A program made the position numbers and the translations under genes. A stretch of DNA of 59,182 nucleotides, from NCBI GenBank assembly GCA_017470815.1, contig JAFUXT010000014.1:1-59182 (forward strand), read 5' to 3'. Shown here one piece after another: positions 26,892 to 36,967 of the stretch. The stretch comes from a bacterium. GTDB taxonomy: Bacteria; Cyanobacteriota; Vampirovibrionia; Gastranaerophilales; Gastranaerophilaceae. The notes beneath the pieces are model-generated. The model was not told the origin of the DNA. It worked only from the letters and a program-made list of their open reading frames with translations, and ran no database searches. Position 1 is the first letter of the stretch, and each line of letters opens with the position of its first letter.

Positions 26892-28745
26892 TTATTCAAT
26901 AATTTTGCCGTCAAAAAGGTCAATAACCATATTTACATTATCAGAATGAAAACCGGCATCTTCTCTTTGTGCAGAATGATTCTGTGAAACTTTATCTGAA
27001 GAAGTATTTATATCAGAAGTTGCTATTTCAACTCGCTCAACCTGCTCAATTGCATCTTCTACAACTTCTTTCGGTTCATTTTTGTCAGGAATTATTTTTT
27101 TTTTAGTTGCAGGCTCAGGCTCGGGTTCAAATGGCAAACTTTCTACTGACAATTTGTCATCATCTGCATTTGGTTTGCGCAAAACAATTTTAGGTTTTGC
27201 TCCCAAAACGGCAACGGATGCGGATTCTAAAAGAGCCATTCTGTCCGCTTCATCTCTGAAACGATTTAGCCAACTGTCACTTTTTATTGCAATAATAACT
27301 TCTTCTTGTGTCAGTTTAACAGGCTTTGCATACTGTTTTAATATTGCTCTTGACGCAAAAGTCTGAATATTATCCAAAAATTTAATCCATAAATTTTTTA
27401 ATTCCGTATTATCGAATTTCGAGGAAACATTTTTAACGGGTTGAGTTATTTCGGGTTCCTCTTTAGGAGTGGCAGTGACCTGAGCAGCAGGCTCTTGTTT
27501 CGCAGTTTTTACTTCCTCTTTTTTCTCACCCATTTTATTGACAGGCATTGGAGGAGTATTATACACATGTGCAGGTTTTACGGACTGTCCTGATTCAAGT
27601 TGCTGCAACCTTTTTTGAATATCTTCAAGTTTTGTATTTTCAGACAAATTTGCCATATCCAAAATTGCAACATCAAGCCACAATTTTGGGTTTGTGGTCA
27701 ATTTCAATTCTTTTATATAAGAACTGCATTTGTCAATCAATGACACAATTTGATGTGTTTCAATATCGTTTAAATAACCGGATAATTTTTTAATCTGTTC
27801 ATCATTTAATTGAATAACTCCCGTGAGTAACTTTGAATCTGCTGATTTCAGAATTAACGCATTTCTTAAATATTCCAAAAAATTTGATAATATCTGACTT
27901 GGTTCATTGCCCTGATTATAAATATTATTCAAAACTTCGAGTGCGGAATTTGAATCGGATTTAATTACACATTCAAATAATTTTGTCAAATCATCAAAAG
28001 ATAATCTGCCTAAAAGTCTGTTAATATCATCAACATCAATTGCTTCTTTTGATGAATTCAGAACACTTAACTGATCTAACAATGCGATAGAATCTCTCAT
28101 TCCGCCTGCAGAATTTGATGCAATATAATTAAGTGCATCATCAGTTATATTAATTTTTTCACTGTCAGAAATAAATCTTAAATGTTTCGAAATATCATCT
28201 GTGGTAATACGTTTGAAATCAAATCTTTGACAGCGGCTTTTTATGGTATCAAGAACTTTATGCACTTCTGTTGTTGCAAGAATAAAAATAACATTCGCAG
28301 GCGGTTCTTCAAGTGTCTTTAACAAAGCATTGAACGCCGTCGGAGTGAGCATGTGGACTTCGTCTATAATATAGATTTTATATCGGCTATGAACAGGTGC
28401 CATCGCTACATTTTGGATAATTTCTTCGGCATCGCTGACCGAACGGTTACTTGCCGCGTCAATTTCAATCACATCTATAGGTATGGATTTTGTTATATTC
28501 GTACAATTTTCACACTCGTTGCAAGGCGATATTGTAGGACCTTTTTCGCAGTTTAAAGATTTTGCAAAAATACGGGCAGTAGAAGTTTTACCTGTACCAC
28601 GAGGACCCGTAAAAAGATACGCATGAGAAATTCTGTCGGATTCAATAGCGTTAGTTAAAGCCTTTTTGACATGAGATTGTCCGACAATTTCTTCTAACTT
28701 CTGCGGTCTGTATTTTCTGTATAAAGGTACATAACTTTTATTCAT
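26892..28745 (-). CDS. dnaX: DNA polymerase III subunits gamma/tau
   Basis: A 617-residue clamp-loader ATPase. The N-terminal YRKYRPQKLEEIVGQ motif opens the protein. Walker A is GPRGTGKTSTARIFAKSLNC. The zinc module is in CNECENC and Walker B is in IIDEVHML. SRC (sensor/arginine finger region) lies in IKSRCQRF. The C-terminal third is low-complexity, Pro/Glu/Lys-rich, then a small domain (FASRAILKQYAKPVKL) of the tau type. No slippery A-run frameshift site was noticed. It is divergent from the S66 peptidase gene and abuts typA tail to tail. Confidence 0.96.
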   Translation of the reverse strand: MNKSYVPLYRKYRPQKLEEIVGQSHVKKALTNAIESDRISHAYLFTGPRGTGKTSTARIFAKSLNCEKGPTISPCNECENCTNITKSIPIDVIEIDAASNRSVSDAEEIIQNVAMAPVHSRYKIYIIDEVHMLTPTAFNALLKTLEEPPANVIFILATTEVHKVLDTIKSRCQRFDFKRITTDDISKHLRFISDSEKINITDDALNYIASNSAGGMRDSIALLDQLSVLNSSKEAIDVDDINRLLGRLSFDDLTKLFECVIKSDSNSALEVLNNIYNQGNEPSQILSNFLEYLRNALILKSADSKLLTGVIQLNDEQIKKLSGYLNDIETHQIVSLIDKCSSYIKELKLTTNPKLWLDVAILDMANLSENTKLEDIQKRLQQLESGQSVKPAHVYNTPPMPVNKMGEKKEEVKTAKQEPAAQVTATPKEEPEITQPVKNVSSKFDNTELKNLWIKFLDNIQTFASRAILKQYAKPVKLTQEEVIIAIKSDSWLNRFRDEADRMALLESASVAVLGAKPKIVLRKPNADDDKLSVESLPFEPEPEPATKKKIIPDKNEPKEVVEDAIEQVERVEIATSDINTSSDKVSQNHSAQREDAGFHSDNVNMVIDLFDGKIIE

Positions 28746-28788
28746 GATAATGTTATTATAACAAAGAATCTATTAAAAAGGACAGATT

Positions 28789-29682
28789 ATGAACATAATT
28801 AAACCAAATAAACTCAAAAATGGTGATACAATAGCAATAATTGCCCCGGCTGGAGTTGTTGAAAAAGACAAAATACTAAATTCCGTCAAATATTTTGAAA
28901 GTCTTGGTTACAAAATAAAATTAGGAAAAAATATTTTCAAATCTGACAGATACTTTGCAGGAAGCGACAATGACCGTCTTGAAGATTTACACAATGCCTT
29001 TGAAGATAAAGAAGTAAATGCAATATTTTGCGCAAGAGGTGGGTATGGTGCAATAAGATTAGTTAATAAAATTAATTACGAACTAATAAGTAATAACCCG
29101 AAAATTTTCTGTGGATATTCTGATATTACGGCACTATCGCTGATGTTTTTCAAAAGGTCTGGGCTGATAACTTTTTCTGCTCCAATGCCAAAAGGTGATT
29201 TTCAGCCTGAAAAACTTGATGAATTTACGGTTTCAAATTTTTGGAGCACTCTCGAAAATTGTGATATAAAAATAACTGCGCCTGAACTAAAAACTTATAA
29301 ATGCGGTGATGCGAGAGGGATTATTTGGGGCGGGAATCTTGCAACTGTTTGTTCGTTATGCGGATTAGATTTTATTCCTGATGAAAAATTTATATTTTTT
29401 GCGGAAGATTTGAATGAACCTGTTTACAAAATTGACCGTTCATTCAGACAACTTTTGAATATTGATAAATTTAAGCAAAATGTTTGTGCCATAGTATTGG
29501 GCGACTTTTTAGGTATAGACGAATACAAAGAACAACTTGATATTTTATTTAATGAAATTGCACAGGAACTAAATATTCCTGTTTACGGCGGGTATCAAAT
29601 CACCCATGACAAAACAAAAGTTACCGTTCCGATAGGCGCTATCGGGCAGTTAAACGACGGAGTATTAGAAAGCAGATACTAA
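28789..29682 (+). CDS. LD-carboxypeptidase, peptidase family S66
   Basis: A 297-residue enzyme that trims the terminal D-Ala from the tetrapeptide of recycled murein (LdcA), or acts as a microcin C7 self-immunity-type peptidase (MccF). The S66 features are the N-terminal GDTIAIIAPAG, the oxyanion segment ARGGYGAIR, the nucleophile Ser in FCGYSDIT, the Glu in FAEDLNEP and the His in THDKTK near the C-terminus. There is no signal peptide, so it is cytosolic. AAAAGGA lies 7 bases before the ATG. With several wall genes nearby, murein recycling is the likelier job. Confidence 0.9.
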   Translation: MNIIKPNKLKNGDTIAIIAPAGVVEKDKILNSVKYFESLGYKIKLGKNIFKSDRYFAGSDNDRLEDLHNAFEDKEVNAIFCARGGYGAIRLVNKINYELISNNPKIFCGYSDITALSLMFFKRSGLITFSAPMPKGDFQPEKLDEFTVSNFWSTLENCDIKITAPELKTYKCGDARGIIWGGNLATVCSLCGLDFIPDEKFIFFAEDLNEPVYKIDRSFRQLLNIDKFKQNVCAIVLGDFLGIDEYKEQLDILFNEIAQELNIPVYGGYQITHDKTKVTVPIGAIGQLNDGVLESRY

Positions 29683-29813
29683 ACAAACTACCCTATCAGA
29701 CTGTATAAATTGCTAATGTTTTAATGCAATCAAATATAAATAATCTTCTATGAGTTCGTTTTTTAAAGGTTTTTGTTTAATACAAAAACTTGAACAACAC
29801 AAGGAGGTTAAAA

Positions 29814-31778
29814 ATGTCAATTAAAAAACTAACTGCGGCAGCGGCGATTGCTGTTGGAATAGCAACATGTTCCTTGAATAGTGCAATGGCTGCCTGCCCG
29901 TGTACACAAAATGAGGCTTTGCCTGTTGTGACAGGGCCATCTGACTGTGCAAAACCGCAATGTAATAAATGCAAACGTGCAAAAGCGGATTGCGGTTGCA
30001 AAAAGAAAAAAGCATGTCCTGTTAAAACACCATGCAATGACGAAATCAGTTGTGATAAACCTGCCGTTCCTTCAACAGCACTATGCCCTCAATCAGGAAA
30101 GCCAGACAGTTCACAAATGAAACAGGTTTACGGATATCCACAGGCTATCTACGGAACGAACAACTATGTAGGTGAACCTGCAAACTCTATTTTCTCAACA
30201 GAAACTGCAATGAAAGGTTGTCCTGCTTCAAGATTGAGTTCTGAAATTTCAGGAACAACAATTTCCACACAAACCGAAAGCCAAATTACAGGTGCAGCCG
30301 CATCTATGCCTTGTTTAAACGAATTACCGAGATGTAACAACGGTGTAAGCGTGAATATGGGTGAAAATAAAGGCTGTCCGATTGATTTTAAATCTGCAAA
30401 CTCTATTAATGCAGTAAAAAAGTCATTAGTTCCTTATACTATTAAAGAAAACATCACAGGTGCTGCGGCTCCTGCATTCACAGGAGGAATGTTCCCTGAT
30501 GTTCCAAACGGCTATTGGGCATCTTGCGATATTGATAAATTAGCGATTAACAATGTAGTTGTCGGCTATCCTGACGGAATGTTTAAACCAAACAAAAACA
30601 TTTCTCGTGCAGAATTTGCAACAATGCTTGTTAAAGGATTTAATATGTGCCCTGACGGACGTACAACATCAAAATTCTCTGATGTTTCGACGAGCAATTG
30701 GGCTAATCCTGCAATAGCAAAAGCAGTTAACGAAGACTTGCTAAGAGGGTATCCTAATCACACGTTCAAGCCTCACAACCCTGTTACAAGAGTTGAAGCA
30801 CTGACTTCAATTTCAAAAGGTATGACATGCGATATAGATTCTTGCAAAGCAGACCAGATTTTAAGCAAATACGCTGACGGAAATAAAGTTCCTAATTGGG
30901 CAAGAATACCAGTTGCAAAATCACTTCAAAACGGTGCTTTAAGCGACAGTCCTAACCCTAATATGATTATGCCAAATCGTGATGCAACAAGAGCAGAAAT
31001 CGCATCTATGATGCAAAATACAAGAGTTGCACTTGGTTATGATAAAAATCCGAGAACAGCAAACAATATATGCCCTGCGTGCCCGATAGAAAAGAAAGCA
31101 TTACTTGAACAGGAAGAAATAGTTAAAATTCCTACATTAAAATTATCTATGATAGACCAGGTTAATGCAAAATCATCACATGTAGGTCAGTATTTCAGAG
31201 CAAATACCTTGGAAGATGTAACAATTAACGGTGTAAAATATCCATGCGGCTCAACGGTAACAGGTCAGGTCGTTGAAGTTATCAGACCGTCAGGATGCAA
31301 CAAAGGGGCATTAAAACTTGCGTTTACAAGTATTACAAACGGCAAATGCAAAACAAAATTACCAAAACAAATTTTACAGGCTCAGGTAAATAAACAGAAA
31401 AACCTTAACCCTGTAGCAAGATTGGTTCAGATGCCGTTTACATGGGCAGGTTCACTTGTCGGTATAGTAGGCAGAACTGCAGGCGGTATTTTAACTAATG
31501 TCGGTAACGCAGCAGAAAATGTAACAAATGATGCCGGTTATGTATTAGGTCACGGTTTTTCAGGTCAATTTGGTGCAGCAGCAAGAAGTCTTGGCGACGG
31601 CATATATGAAACCGTAAAAGCACCGGTTGATTTGACAAGAACCGCAGTATCAGGCACAATGGGGTTATTCCAGACAACAGGAGATGAATTTGCATATCTT
31701 GTTGACCCGAGAGGTTACAAAATCTCTGCGGTTAACCCAAGAGAACACATCACAATTGCCTTTGGGTGTAATGAATAA
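29814..31778 (+). CDS. SLH-domain envelope protein with cysteine-rich N-terminus
   Basis: A 654-residue exported protein. The start at 29814 has AAGGAGG 7 bases upstream and gives a clear signal peptide (MSIKKLTAAAAIAVGIATCS... SAMA). A short Cys/Lys-rich region follows (CNKCKRAKADCGCKKKKACP). Two good SLH repeats (FPDVPNGYWAS... GYPDGMFKP at ~227, SKFSDVSTSNWANP... GYPNHTFKP at ~285) and a weaker third (~345) are present; these bind secondary wall polymers or peptidoglycan. The C-terminal half has a beta-type domain and a Gly-rich hydrophobic region (WAGSLVGIVGRTAGGIL). Cyanobacterial SLH proteins are often porins, but no barrel pattern is obvious here. Confidence 0.85.
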   Translation: MSIKKLTAAAAIAVGIATCSLNSAMAACPCTQNEALPVVTGPSDCAKPQCNKCKRAKADCGCKKKKACPVKTPCNDEISCDKPAVPSTALCPQSGKPDSSQMKQVYGYPQAIYGTNNYVGEPANSIFSTETAMKGCPASRLSSEISGTTISTQTESQITGAAASMPCLNELPRCNNGVSVNMGENKGCPIDFKSANSINAVKKSLVPYTIKENITGAAAPAFTGGMFPDVPNGYWASCDIDKLAINNVVVGYPDGMFKPNKNISRAEFATMLVKGFNMCPDGRTTSKFSDVSTSNWANPAIAKAVNEDLLRGYPNHTFKPHNPVTRVEALTSISKGMTCDIDSCKADQILSKYADGNKVPNWARIPVAKSLQNGALSDSPNPNMIMPNRDATRAEIASMMQNTRVALGYDKNPRTANNICPACPIEKKALLEQEEIVKIPTLKLSMIDQVNAKSSHVGQYFRANTLEDVTINGVKYPCGSTVTGQVVEVIRPSGCNKGALKLAFTSITNGKCKTKLPKQILQAQVNKQKNLNPVARLVQMPFTWAGSLVGIVGRTAGGILTNVGNAAENVTNDAGYVLGHGFSGQFGAAARSLGDGIYETVKAPVDLTRTAVSGTMGLFQTTGDEFAYLVDPRGYKISAVNPREHITIAFGCNE

Positions 31779-31800
31779 CAAATATCACTTTTGTAGTGTA

Positions 31801-31830
31801 AACGAGGTACAATTTTGTGCCTCGTTTTTA
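31801..31830 (+). terminator. Terminator after the SLH gene
   Basis: Thirteen-base arms (31801-31813 and 31816-31828, one G-T pair) end in TTTTT, 22 bases after the stop. Confidence 0.88.
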
Positions 31831-31892
31831 TATATCTATTGATTTTTATTTTTCATGATATAATAATCTCACTTGATTAGGGAGAGAATAAC

Positions 31893-34046
31893 ATGTCAAG
31901 GTCGTATGAATTTTATAAAAAACAAAGAGCAGAGCAAGATCCTGTTAGAGGGCGGAGAAGAATAAATAGACCAAACAACTTTTTTAACTATTTAAAGATG
32001 TTTGTAATTGTCTGTTCAGCACTTGCAATAGCAGGGTTTATTGCCTTAAATCTATATTTATCTTCACTCCCGCCTATTGAAAATTTAAGAGATTTCAGAC
32101 CAAATATTGTTACCAAATTTTACTCCGGTGACGGCGAAATTATAAAAACATTTACCGCATATACTTATGACAAAATTGAACTCAAAGATGTACCTGAGGA
32201 TTTGAAAAACGCAATTATTGCAACAGAAGATAAAAACTTTTATCATCATAGCGGTTACGACCTTTTAGGTATTATCCGCTCTTCGCTTCAAAATGTAATG
32301 GCAATGCACACAGTTCAAGGGGCAAGTACCATAACACAACAACTTGCAAGAATTTTGTTTTTGTCAAACGAGAGAACACTGATAAGAAAAGTTAAAGAAC
32401 TTGAAGTTGCAACAAGAATAGAAAAAACTATTTCCAAAGACAAGATTTTGGAAATGTATCTTAATAACGTATATCTTGGTGCAGGTTCTTATGGTGTTGC
32501 AGGAGCAGCAAAAACTTATTTTAACAAAAAATTAAATCAGCTTACACTGCCTGAACTCGCACTTATTGCAGGACTCCCTCAGGCGCCGTCAGTTTATAAT
32601 CCGTATAACAACAAGGATTTGGCAAAACAAAGACGCAATCAGGTTTTAAAAAGAATGTTAACAATGAAATATATCACTAAAGAGCAATATGAAAAAGCAA
32701 TTGATGCAGAAATAAAACTCAGTGATATACCTCAGTTGTACACCGCAAATAAAGCCCCATATTTTAGCGACTATGTAATGCAAGAACTTGAAAAACTCGG
32801 ATTCCACGAAACCGAAGTTATTCATGGCGGGTATAAAGTTATAACTACACTTGACTCAAAAGCGCAGGAAAAAGCAAATGAAGCAATACTTGCAAATATG
32901 AAAGCCTACGGTTTGACAAGTAAATCGCAGCAAGCCGCAGTGTTTTCATTTAGTCCAATTGACGGAAAAATTTTAGTTTATGCAGGCGGGAAAAATTATG
33001 GGGAAACACAATATGATAGAGTTACGCAGGCTATAAGACCTCCCGGGTCGGCATTTAAACCGATAGTTTATGCAGCGGCTATGGAAAAAGGATTTTCACC
33101 TAACGACATTGTGGATGATAGTCCGGTAACACTTGCAAAATGGTCACCAAGAAACTATGGGAATAAATATAGAGGGAAAATTCCTTTGTATAAGGCTTTA
33201 ATGGTATCTTCTAATGTCTGTGCGGCAAGAATCATAAGAGAAGTAGGAGTTCATTCGGTCATACAACTCGCAAGAGTTTTGGGTATAACTACTCCGCTTG
33301 AAAAAGACTACACTATTTCACTCGGGTCAAACGGGGTTAAACTGTTTGAGTTTGTAAGAGCATACGGAGCATTTGCAAACGGAGGATATGTTGTTGAACC
33401 TTATGCAATTGAAAGAGTTGAGGATTCAAGAGGTAGGGTTCTTTACCGTGCATCAGGAACCAAATCATCTCACCAGCTGAGTTCAAATACCGCTGCAGAA
33501 ATGACTGAAATGATGAAAACCGTAATTACAAACGGCACAGGCATGGGGGCAAATATCGGCAAACCTGCAGCAGGCAAAACCGGAACAACTGATGATTATC
33601 GAGATGCTTATTTTGTCGGATACACTCCAAATATTGTAACAGGCGTTTGGGTTGGAGATGATAACAACAAACAAATGCACGGACTTACAGGCGGTACAAT
33701 TCCTGCCAAAATATGGAAAGATATAATGGTTGTTGCGACTGCAAAATACGGGGCTAAAGATTTTGATTACCCAGAAATTATCCTCAACGATAAAGGAAAA
33801 CCAATCGATACTGATGATGAACAAAATGCCGAAAGCGAAACAACCAAAACTCAAGATGAAGAAGCACTTTTAAAAGAAGCAAATGAACTTAAAGAAAGAG
33901 CACTTGAATCTGTTAAAAATTCATCTCAAAATCAGAATACAAATCCTGTCACAACGACAGATATAAATAACAGTTTTAAGAAAAATCAGGCTCCGGTGCC
34001 AAAATCTGAACAAATACCGATTGCCGTTCCTGAAAGTTTGAGATAA
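31893..34046 (+). CDS. Class A penicillin-binding protein (PBP1A type)
   Basis: A 717-residue bifunctional peptidoglycan synthase: glycosyltransferase plus DD-transpeptidase, anchored by one N-terminal membrane helix (residues ~33-52). The GT51 motifs are ATEDKNFYHHSGYD and QGASTITQQLARIL, with EMYLNNVYLGAGSYGVAGAA. The transpeptidase motifs are S386-A-F-K389, S439-S-N441 and K562-T-G564 (KTGTT). The tail after ~residue 640 is Gln/Glu/Asn-rich and disordered. It belongs to the wall-synthesis set of the window (LD-carboxypeptidase, amidase, L,D-transpeptidase). The ribosome site is AGGGAGAG. Confidence 0.96.
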   Translation: MSRSYEFYKKQRAEQDPVRGRRRINRPNNFFNYLKMFVIVCSALAIAGFIALNLYLSSLPPIENLRDFRPNIVTKFYSGDGEIIKTFTAYTYDKIELKDVPEDLKNAIIATEDKNFYHHSGYDLLGIIRSSLQNVMAMHTVQGASTITQQLARILFLSNERTLIRKVKELEVATRIEKTISKDKILEMYLNNVYLGAGSYGVAGAAKTYFNKKLNQLTLPELALIAGLPQAPSVYNPYNNKDLAKQRRNQVLKRMLTMKYITKEQYEKAIDAEIKLSDIPQLYTANKAPYFSDYVMQELEKLGFHETEVIHGGYKVITTLDSKAQEKANEAILANMKAYGLTSKSQQAAVFSFSPIDGKILVYAGGKNYGETQYDRVTQAIRPPGSAFKPIVYAAAMEKGFSPNDIVDDSPVTLAKWSPRNYGNKYRGKIPLYKALMVSSNVCAARIIREVGVHSVIQLARVLGITTPLEKDYTISLGSNGVKLFEFVRAYGAFANGGYVVEPYAIERVEDSRGRVLYRASGTKSSHQLSSNTAAEMTEMMKTVITNGTGMGANIGKPAAGKTGTTDDYRDAYFVGYTPNIVTGVWVGDDNNKQMHGLTGGTIPAKIWKDIMVVATAKYGAKDFDYPEIILNDKGKPIDTDDEQNAESETTKTQDEEALLKEANELKERALESVKNSSQNQNTNPVTTTDINNSFKKNQAPVPKSEQIPIAVPESLR

Positions 34047-34081
34047 TTTCAAAATTAATATTATTGTGATATTCTTATAAT

Positions 34082-34729
34082 ATGTTTACGGGTATTGTGG
34101 AAGAAACAGGATCAATAAAAAGTTTTAATGCACTTTCAAACGGTGCAAAACTTGTGATTGAATGTAAAAAGATATTATCAGATATCAATATCGGCGACAG
34201 TATTTGTGTAAACGGTGTTTGCCAAACTGTAAGTGAATATACAGATTCATCTTTTACGGTTATGCTAAGTGACGAAACTTTAAATATAACAAATTTTTCT
34301 TCCGTAAAACAAGGTGATTATGTAAACCTTGAACGGGCTTTAACACTCAATACAAGACTTGGCGGTCATATAGTAAGCGGTCATACAGACTGTATCGGCA
34401 AACTTATTTCTGTCGAAGAATTATCTGATTTCTACAATTTGAGATTTGAAATACCTTTTGAAATGACAAGATATGTTGTATATAAAGGCTCAATCACAGT
34501 AAACGGAATAAGTCTTACCGTAGCGGAAATACAAAATAATATATTTACCGTAGCCGTTATCCCACATACATATCAAAATACAGTATTGAAATATTTAAAA
34601 CAGGGCGACAGTGTAAATATAGAAACGGATATTTTGGCAAAATATGTTGAAAAATTGCTTGGATTAAACGATAATAAAACAAATAGCAATATCAGTATGG
34701 AATTTTTGAAAGAAAACGGGTTTGTGTAA
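34082..34729 (+). CDS. ribE: Riboflavin synthase alpha subunit
   Basis: A 215-residue enzyme joining two lumazine molecules to riboflavin. The hallmark N-terminus MFTGIVEETGSI is present. Two tandem lumazine-binding barrels are visible: GDSICVNGVCQTV... GGHIVSGHTD and GSITVNGISLTVAE... VNIETDILAKYVEKL. The stop overlaps the ribBA start by one base (TAATG), so the two are translationally coupled. ribD and ribH are not in the window. No FMN riboswitch is recognisable in the short upstream gap. Confidence 0.96.
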   Translation: MFTGIVEETGSIKSFNALSNGAKLVIECKKILSDINIGDSICVNGVCQTVSEYTDSSFTVMLSDETLNITNFSSVKQGDYVNLERALTLNTRLGGHIVSGHTDCIGKLISVEELSDFYNLRFEIPFEMTRYVVYKGSITVNGISLTVAEIQNNIFTVAVIPHTYQNTVLKYLKQGDSVNIETDILAKYVEKLLGLNDNKTNSNISMEFLKENGFV

Positions 34730-35940
34730 TGGAAGAAAAATTCAGATTTGACAGTATAGAAGATGCAATAGAAGATTTTAAAGCAGGTAAACCTATTATC
34801 GTTGCGGATGATGAGGACAGAGAAAACGAGGGCGATGTCATAGTTTCAGCCCAAATGGTTACTCCGGAAATAGTAAACTTTTTAGCATCAGAAGTCAGAG
34901 GATTAATTTGTTTAGCCATTTCACCTGATATAGCGCGCAAACTTGAACTTCCTCAAATGGTTGATCAAAATACGGAAGAAATGAAAACAGCATTTACAGT
35001 AAGTATTGATGCTGATGAAAAATATGGGGTAACAACCGGAATTTCGGCTTATGACAGAGCAAAGACGGTTGAAGTAGCAATAGCACCTGATGCAATTCCG
35101 TCAGATTTACGCAGACCGGGGCATTTATTTCCATGCGTTGCAAAACAGGGCGGAGTATTAGAAAGAACGGGGCACACAGAAGCCGTGGTAGACCTGGCTA
35201 GAATTTGTGGTCATACAAGTGCAGGTTTGATGTGCGAAGTAATGGCTCCTGACGGACACATGGCAAGACGCGATTATTTGAGAGAATTTGCAGACAGATA
35301 CGATTTAAAATTCATTACGGTTGCTCAACTGATTGCATACAGATTAAATTCAGAACAACTTGTAACAAGAGAGGCTGAAGCAGATTTACCGACTAAATAC
35401 GGGGATTTTAAACTTATCGGATACAAAAATCAATTAAACGGTCACGAACATGTTGCCCTTGTAAAAGATGACGGGAGTGACAAAATTCCCGCAGTCAGAG
35501 TGCATAGTATGTGTTTGACAGGGGATATTTTTCACAGTTTAAAATGTGACTGCAATTCACAATTACATAATGCTTTAAGATATATTGAAGATTACGGAAA
35601 AGGGGCTGTCGTTTATCTGACAGACCACGAAGGCAGAGGAATAGGGCTTTGCAACAAAATTAAGGCATATAAATTACAGGAACAGGGACAAGACACGATT
35701 GAAGCAAACATTTCACTGGGGTTTAAATCTGATTTAAGAGATTATGGGACAGGAGCACAAATTATCAGAGATTTAGGTTATAAAGAATTCAATCTGATAA
35801 CAAACAACCCTAAAAAAGTCATCGGTTTAGAGGGTTACGGATTAAAAATAAAGGATATAATAAAAGTAGAATCAGAAGTTACACCGTACAACAGACGATA
35901 TCTTGAAACGAAAAAAGAGAGAATGCACCACACATTATAA
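34729..35940 (+). CDS. ribBA: Bifunctional DHBP synthase / GTP cyclohydrolase II
   Basis: A 403-residue fusion for the two first steps of riboflavin synthesis. RibB part (1-~200): DDEDRENEGD (metal and substrate binding), RRPGHLFPC and RTGHTEAVVDLARICG. RibA part (~205-403): zinc cysteines C262, C273 and C275 in CLTGDIFHSLKCDC, then EGRGIGL and the C-terminal TNNPKKVIGLEGYG. Two positions differ from the usual family text: RVHSM where RVHSE is typical (M261), and DHEGRGIGL where RQEGRGIGL is typical. Zinc ligands are intact, so activity is likely but may be altered. It starts on the ribE stop. Confidence 0.94.
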   Translation: MEEKFRFDSIEDAIEDFKAGKPIIVADDEDRENEGDVIVSAQMVTPEIVNFLASEVRGLICLAISPDIARKLELPQMVDQNTEEMKTAFTVSIDADEKYGVTTGISAYDRAKTVEVAIAPDAIPSDLRRPGHLFPCVAKQGGVLERTGHTEAVVDLARICGHTSAGLMCEVMAPDGHMARRDYLREFADRYDLKFITVAQLIAYRLNSEQLVTREAEADLPTKYGDFKLIGYKNQLNGHEHVALVKDDGSDKIPAVRVHSMCLTGDIFHSLKCDCNSQLHNALRYIEDYGKGAVVYLTDHEGRGIGLCNKIKAYKLQEQGQDTIEANISLGFKSDLRDYGTGAQIIRDLGYKEFNLITNNPKKVIGLEGYGLKIKDIIKVESEVTPYNRRYLETKKERMHHTL

Positions 35941-35950
35941 GGAGATTTTG

Positions 35951-36928
35951 ATGTATAGCGCAAAACTTATTACGCAAGAAGACTACGAAAATTTTGAGCT
36001 AATTTATGACGATTTTTGTTCAAAAGCAAAAATTGAATACAATTTTGAACTTGAACCGATAGATTATGACGGATTTTTGGATTCGGTTGAAAGAGGTTTT
36101 ATAGAATGTATTGTGCTATACGATAATCACCGTTTAGTAGGGTTTTTAGTTTATACAACAGCAATCTCGGAGGCTATTGAATTAAATATAATCCATTGCA
36201 CCGAACAAGAAAATTATCTTGAACATGCAAGAGAACTTCTTTTAAAATTTCTTGAATTAACAAGAACGGCAAGAAAAGAAAAAATTGTCTGCTATCCGAT
36301 GCTTGGAAACCAAAAAACTCTTATAGGTACTGTTGTAAGAGAAGGCTTTCAATTTGTCGGGATAGAAGTTCTGCGTTTTAAAATGAGCGGAACAGACTCG
36401 AAAGAATTATTTTCAAGAGCAAGAATGGTTGAATTACCACAAAATTACAGAGTAGCAAGATGGGATAACAGATATTTTGATGATGCGGTAAGAGTAATTC
36501 AAGAATCATTTAAAGATAGTTCCGATGCCTTGTTTGACCCAAGATTTAAGTCTGTCACAGGTTGCAGAGATATTCTTTCAAAAGTAGTTAATGATGTATA
36601 TGCAAAATTTTTGCCGGAAGCAACAAGTGTTTTGTTATACAATGAACAGCCCGTCGGTTTTTCATTTATGAACATTACAAACAATTCTATTGTAAATATA
36701 CCGCTTGTCGGGGTTACGGAAGCACATCAGGGAAAAGGTTTGTCAACTCTTATGCTCAAACGCTCAATGGATGAGATTTTAAATAACAGAGTTATGTCAA
36801 ATGTTACTGAAATAAACACGACAACAGAAACTAACAATCTTCAGGCATTGAGATTGTATAAAAATTTGGGATTTTTAGAAGATTACAGTTATCCACAGGC
36901 ATATCTGCCGGTATCTAATCTAAAATAA
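35951..36928 (+). CDS. GNAT-family N-acetyltransferase
   Basis: A 325-residue protein. The start at 35951 has AAGGAGA 6 bases upstream; the longer frame from 35903 overlaps ribBA without a ribosome site. The C-terminal half is a clear GNAT acetyl-CoA fold: VGVTEAHQGKGLSTLMLKR has the Q/RxxGxG/A-type pyrophosphate loop, and NNLQALRLYKNLGF is motif B. The N-terminal half has the size of a second, degenerate GNAT domain. It follows ribBA by 10 bases, so it is likely co-transcribed. The substrate is unknown. Confidence 0.85.
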   Translation: MYSAKLITQEDYENFELIYDDFCSKAKIEYNFELEPIDYDGFLDSVERGFIECIVLYDNHRLVGFLVYTTAISEAIELNIIHCTEQENYLEHARELLLKFLELTRTARKEKIVCYPMLGNQKTLIGTVVREGFQFVGIEVLRFKMSGTDSKELFSRARMVELPQNYRVARWDNRYFDDAVRVIQESFKDSSDALFDPRFKSVTGCRDILSKVVNDVYAKFLPEATSVLLYNEQPVGFSFMNITNNSIVNIPLVGVTEAHQGKGLSTLMLKRSMDEILNNRVMSNVTEINTTTETNNLQALRLYKNLGFLEDYSYPQAYLPVSNLK

Positions 36929-36967
36929 ACATATAGACATTTTGGCAAAAATTGTTAAAATTATTTT

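Noticed and set aside
26880..26900. A missing terminator or an annotation error between typA and dnaX.
   Set aside because: Both stops are clear and both proteins end as expected for their families. The genes simply abut tail to tail.
34020..34081. A possible FMN riboswitch before ribE.
   Set aside because: The gap between the PBP gene and ribE is only 35 bases, too short for an RFN element, and none of its conserved text is present.
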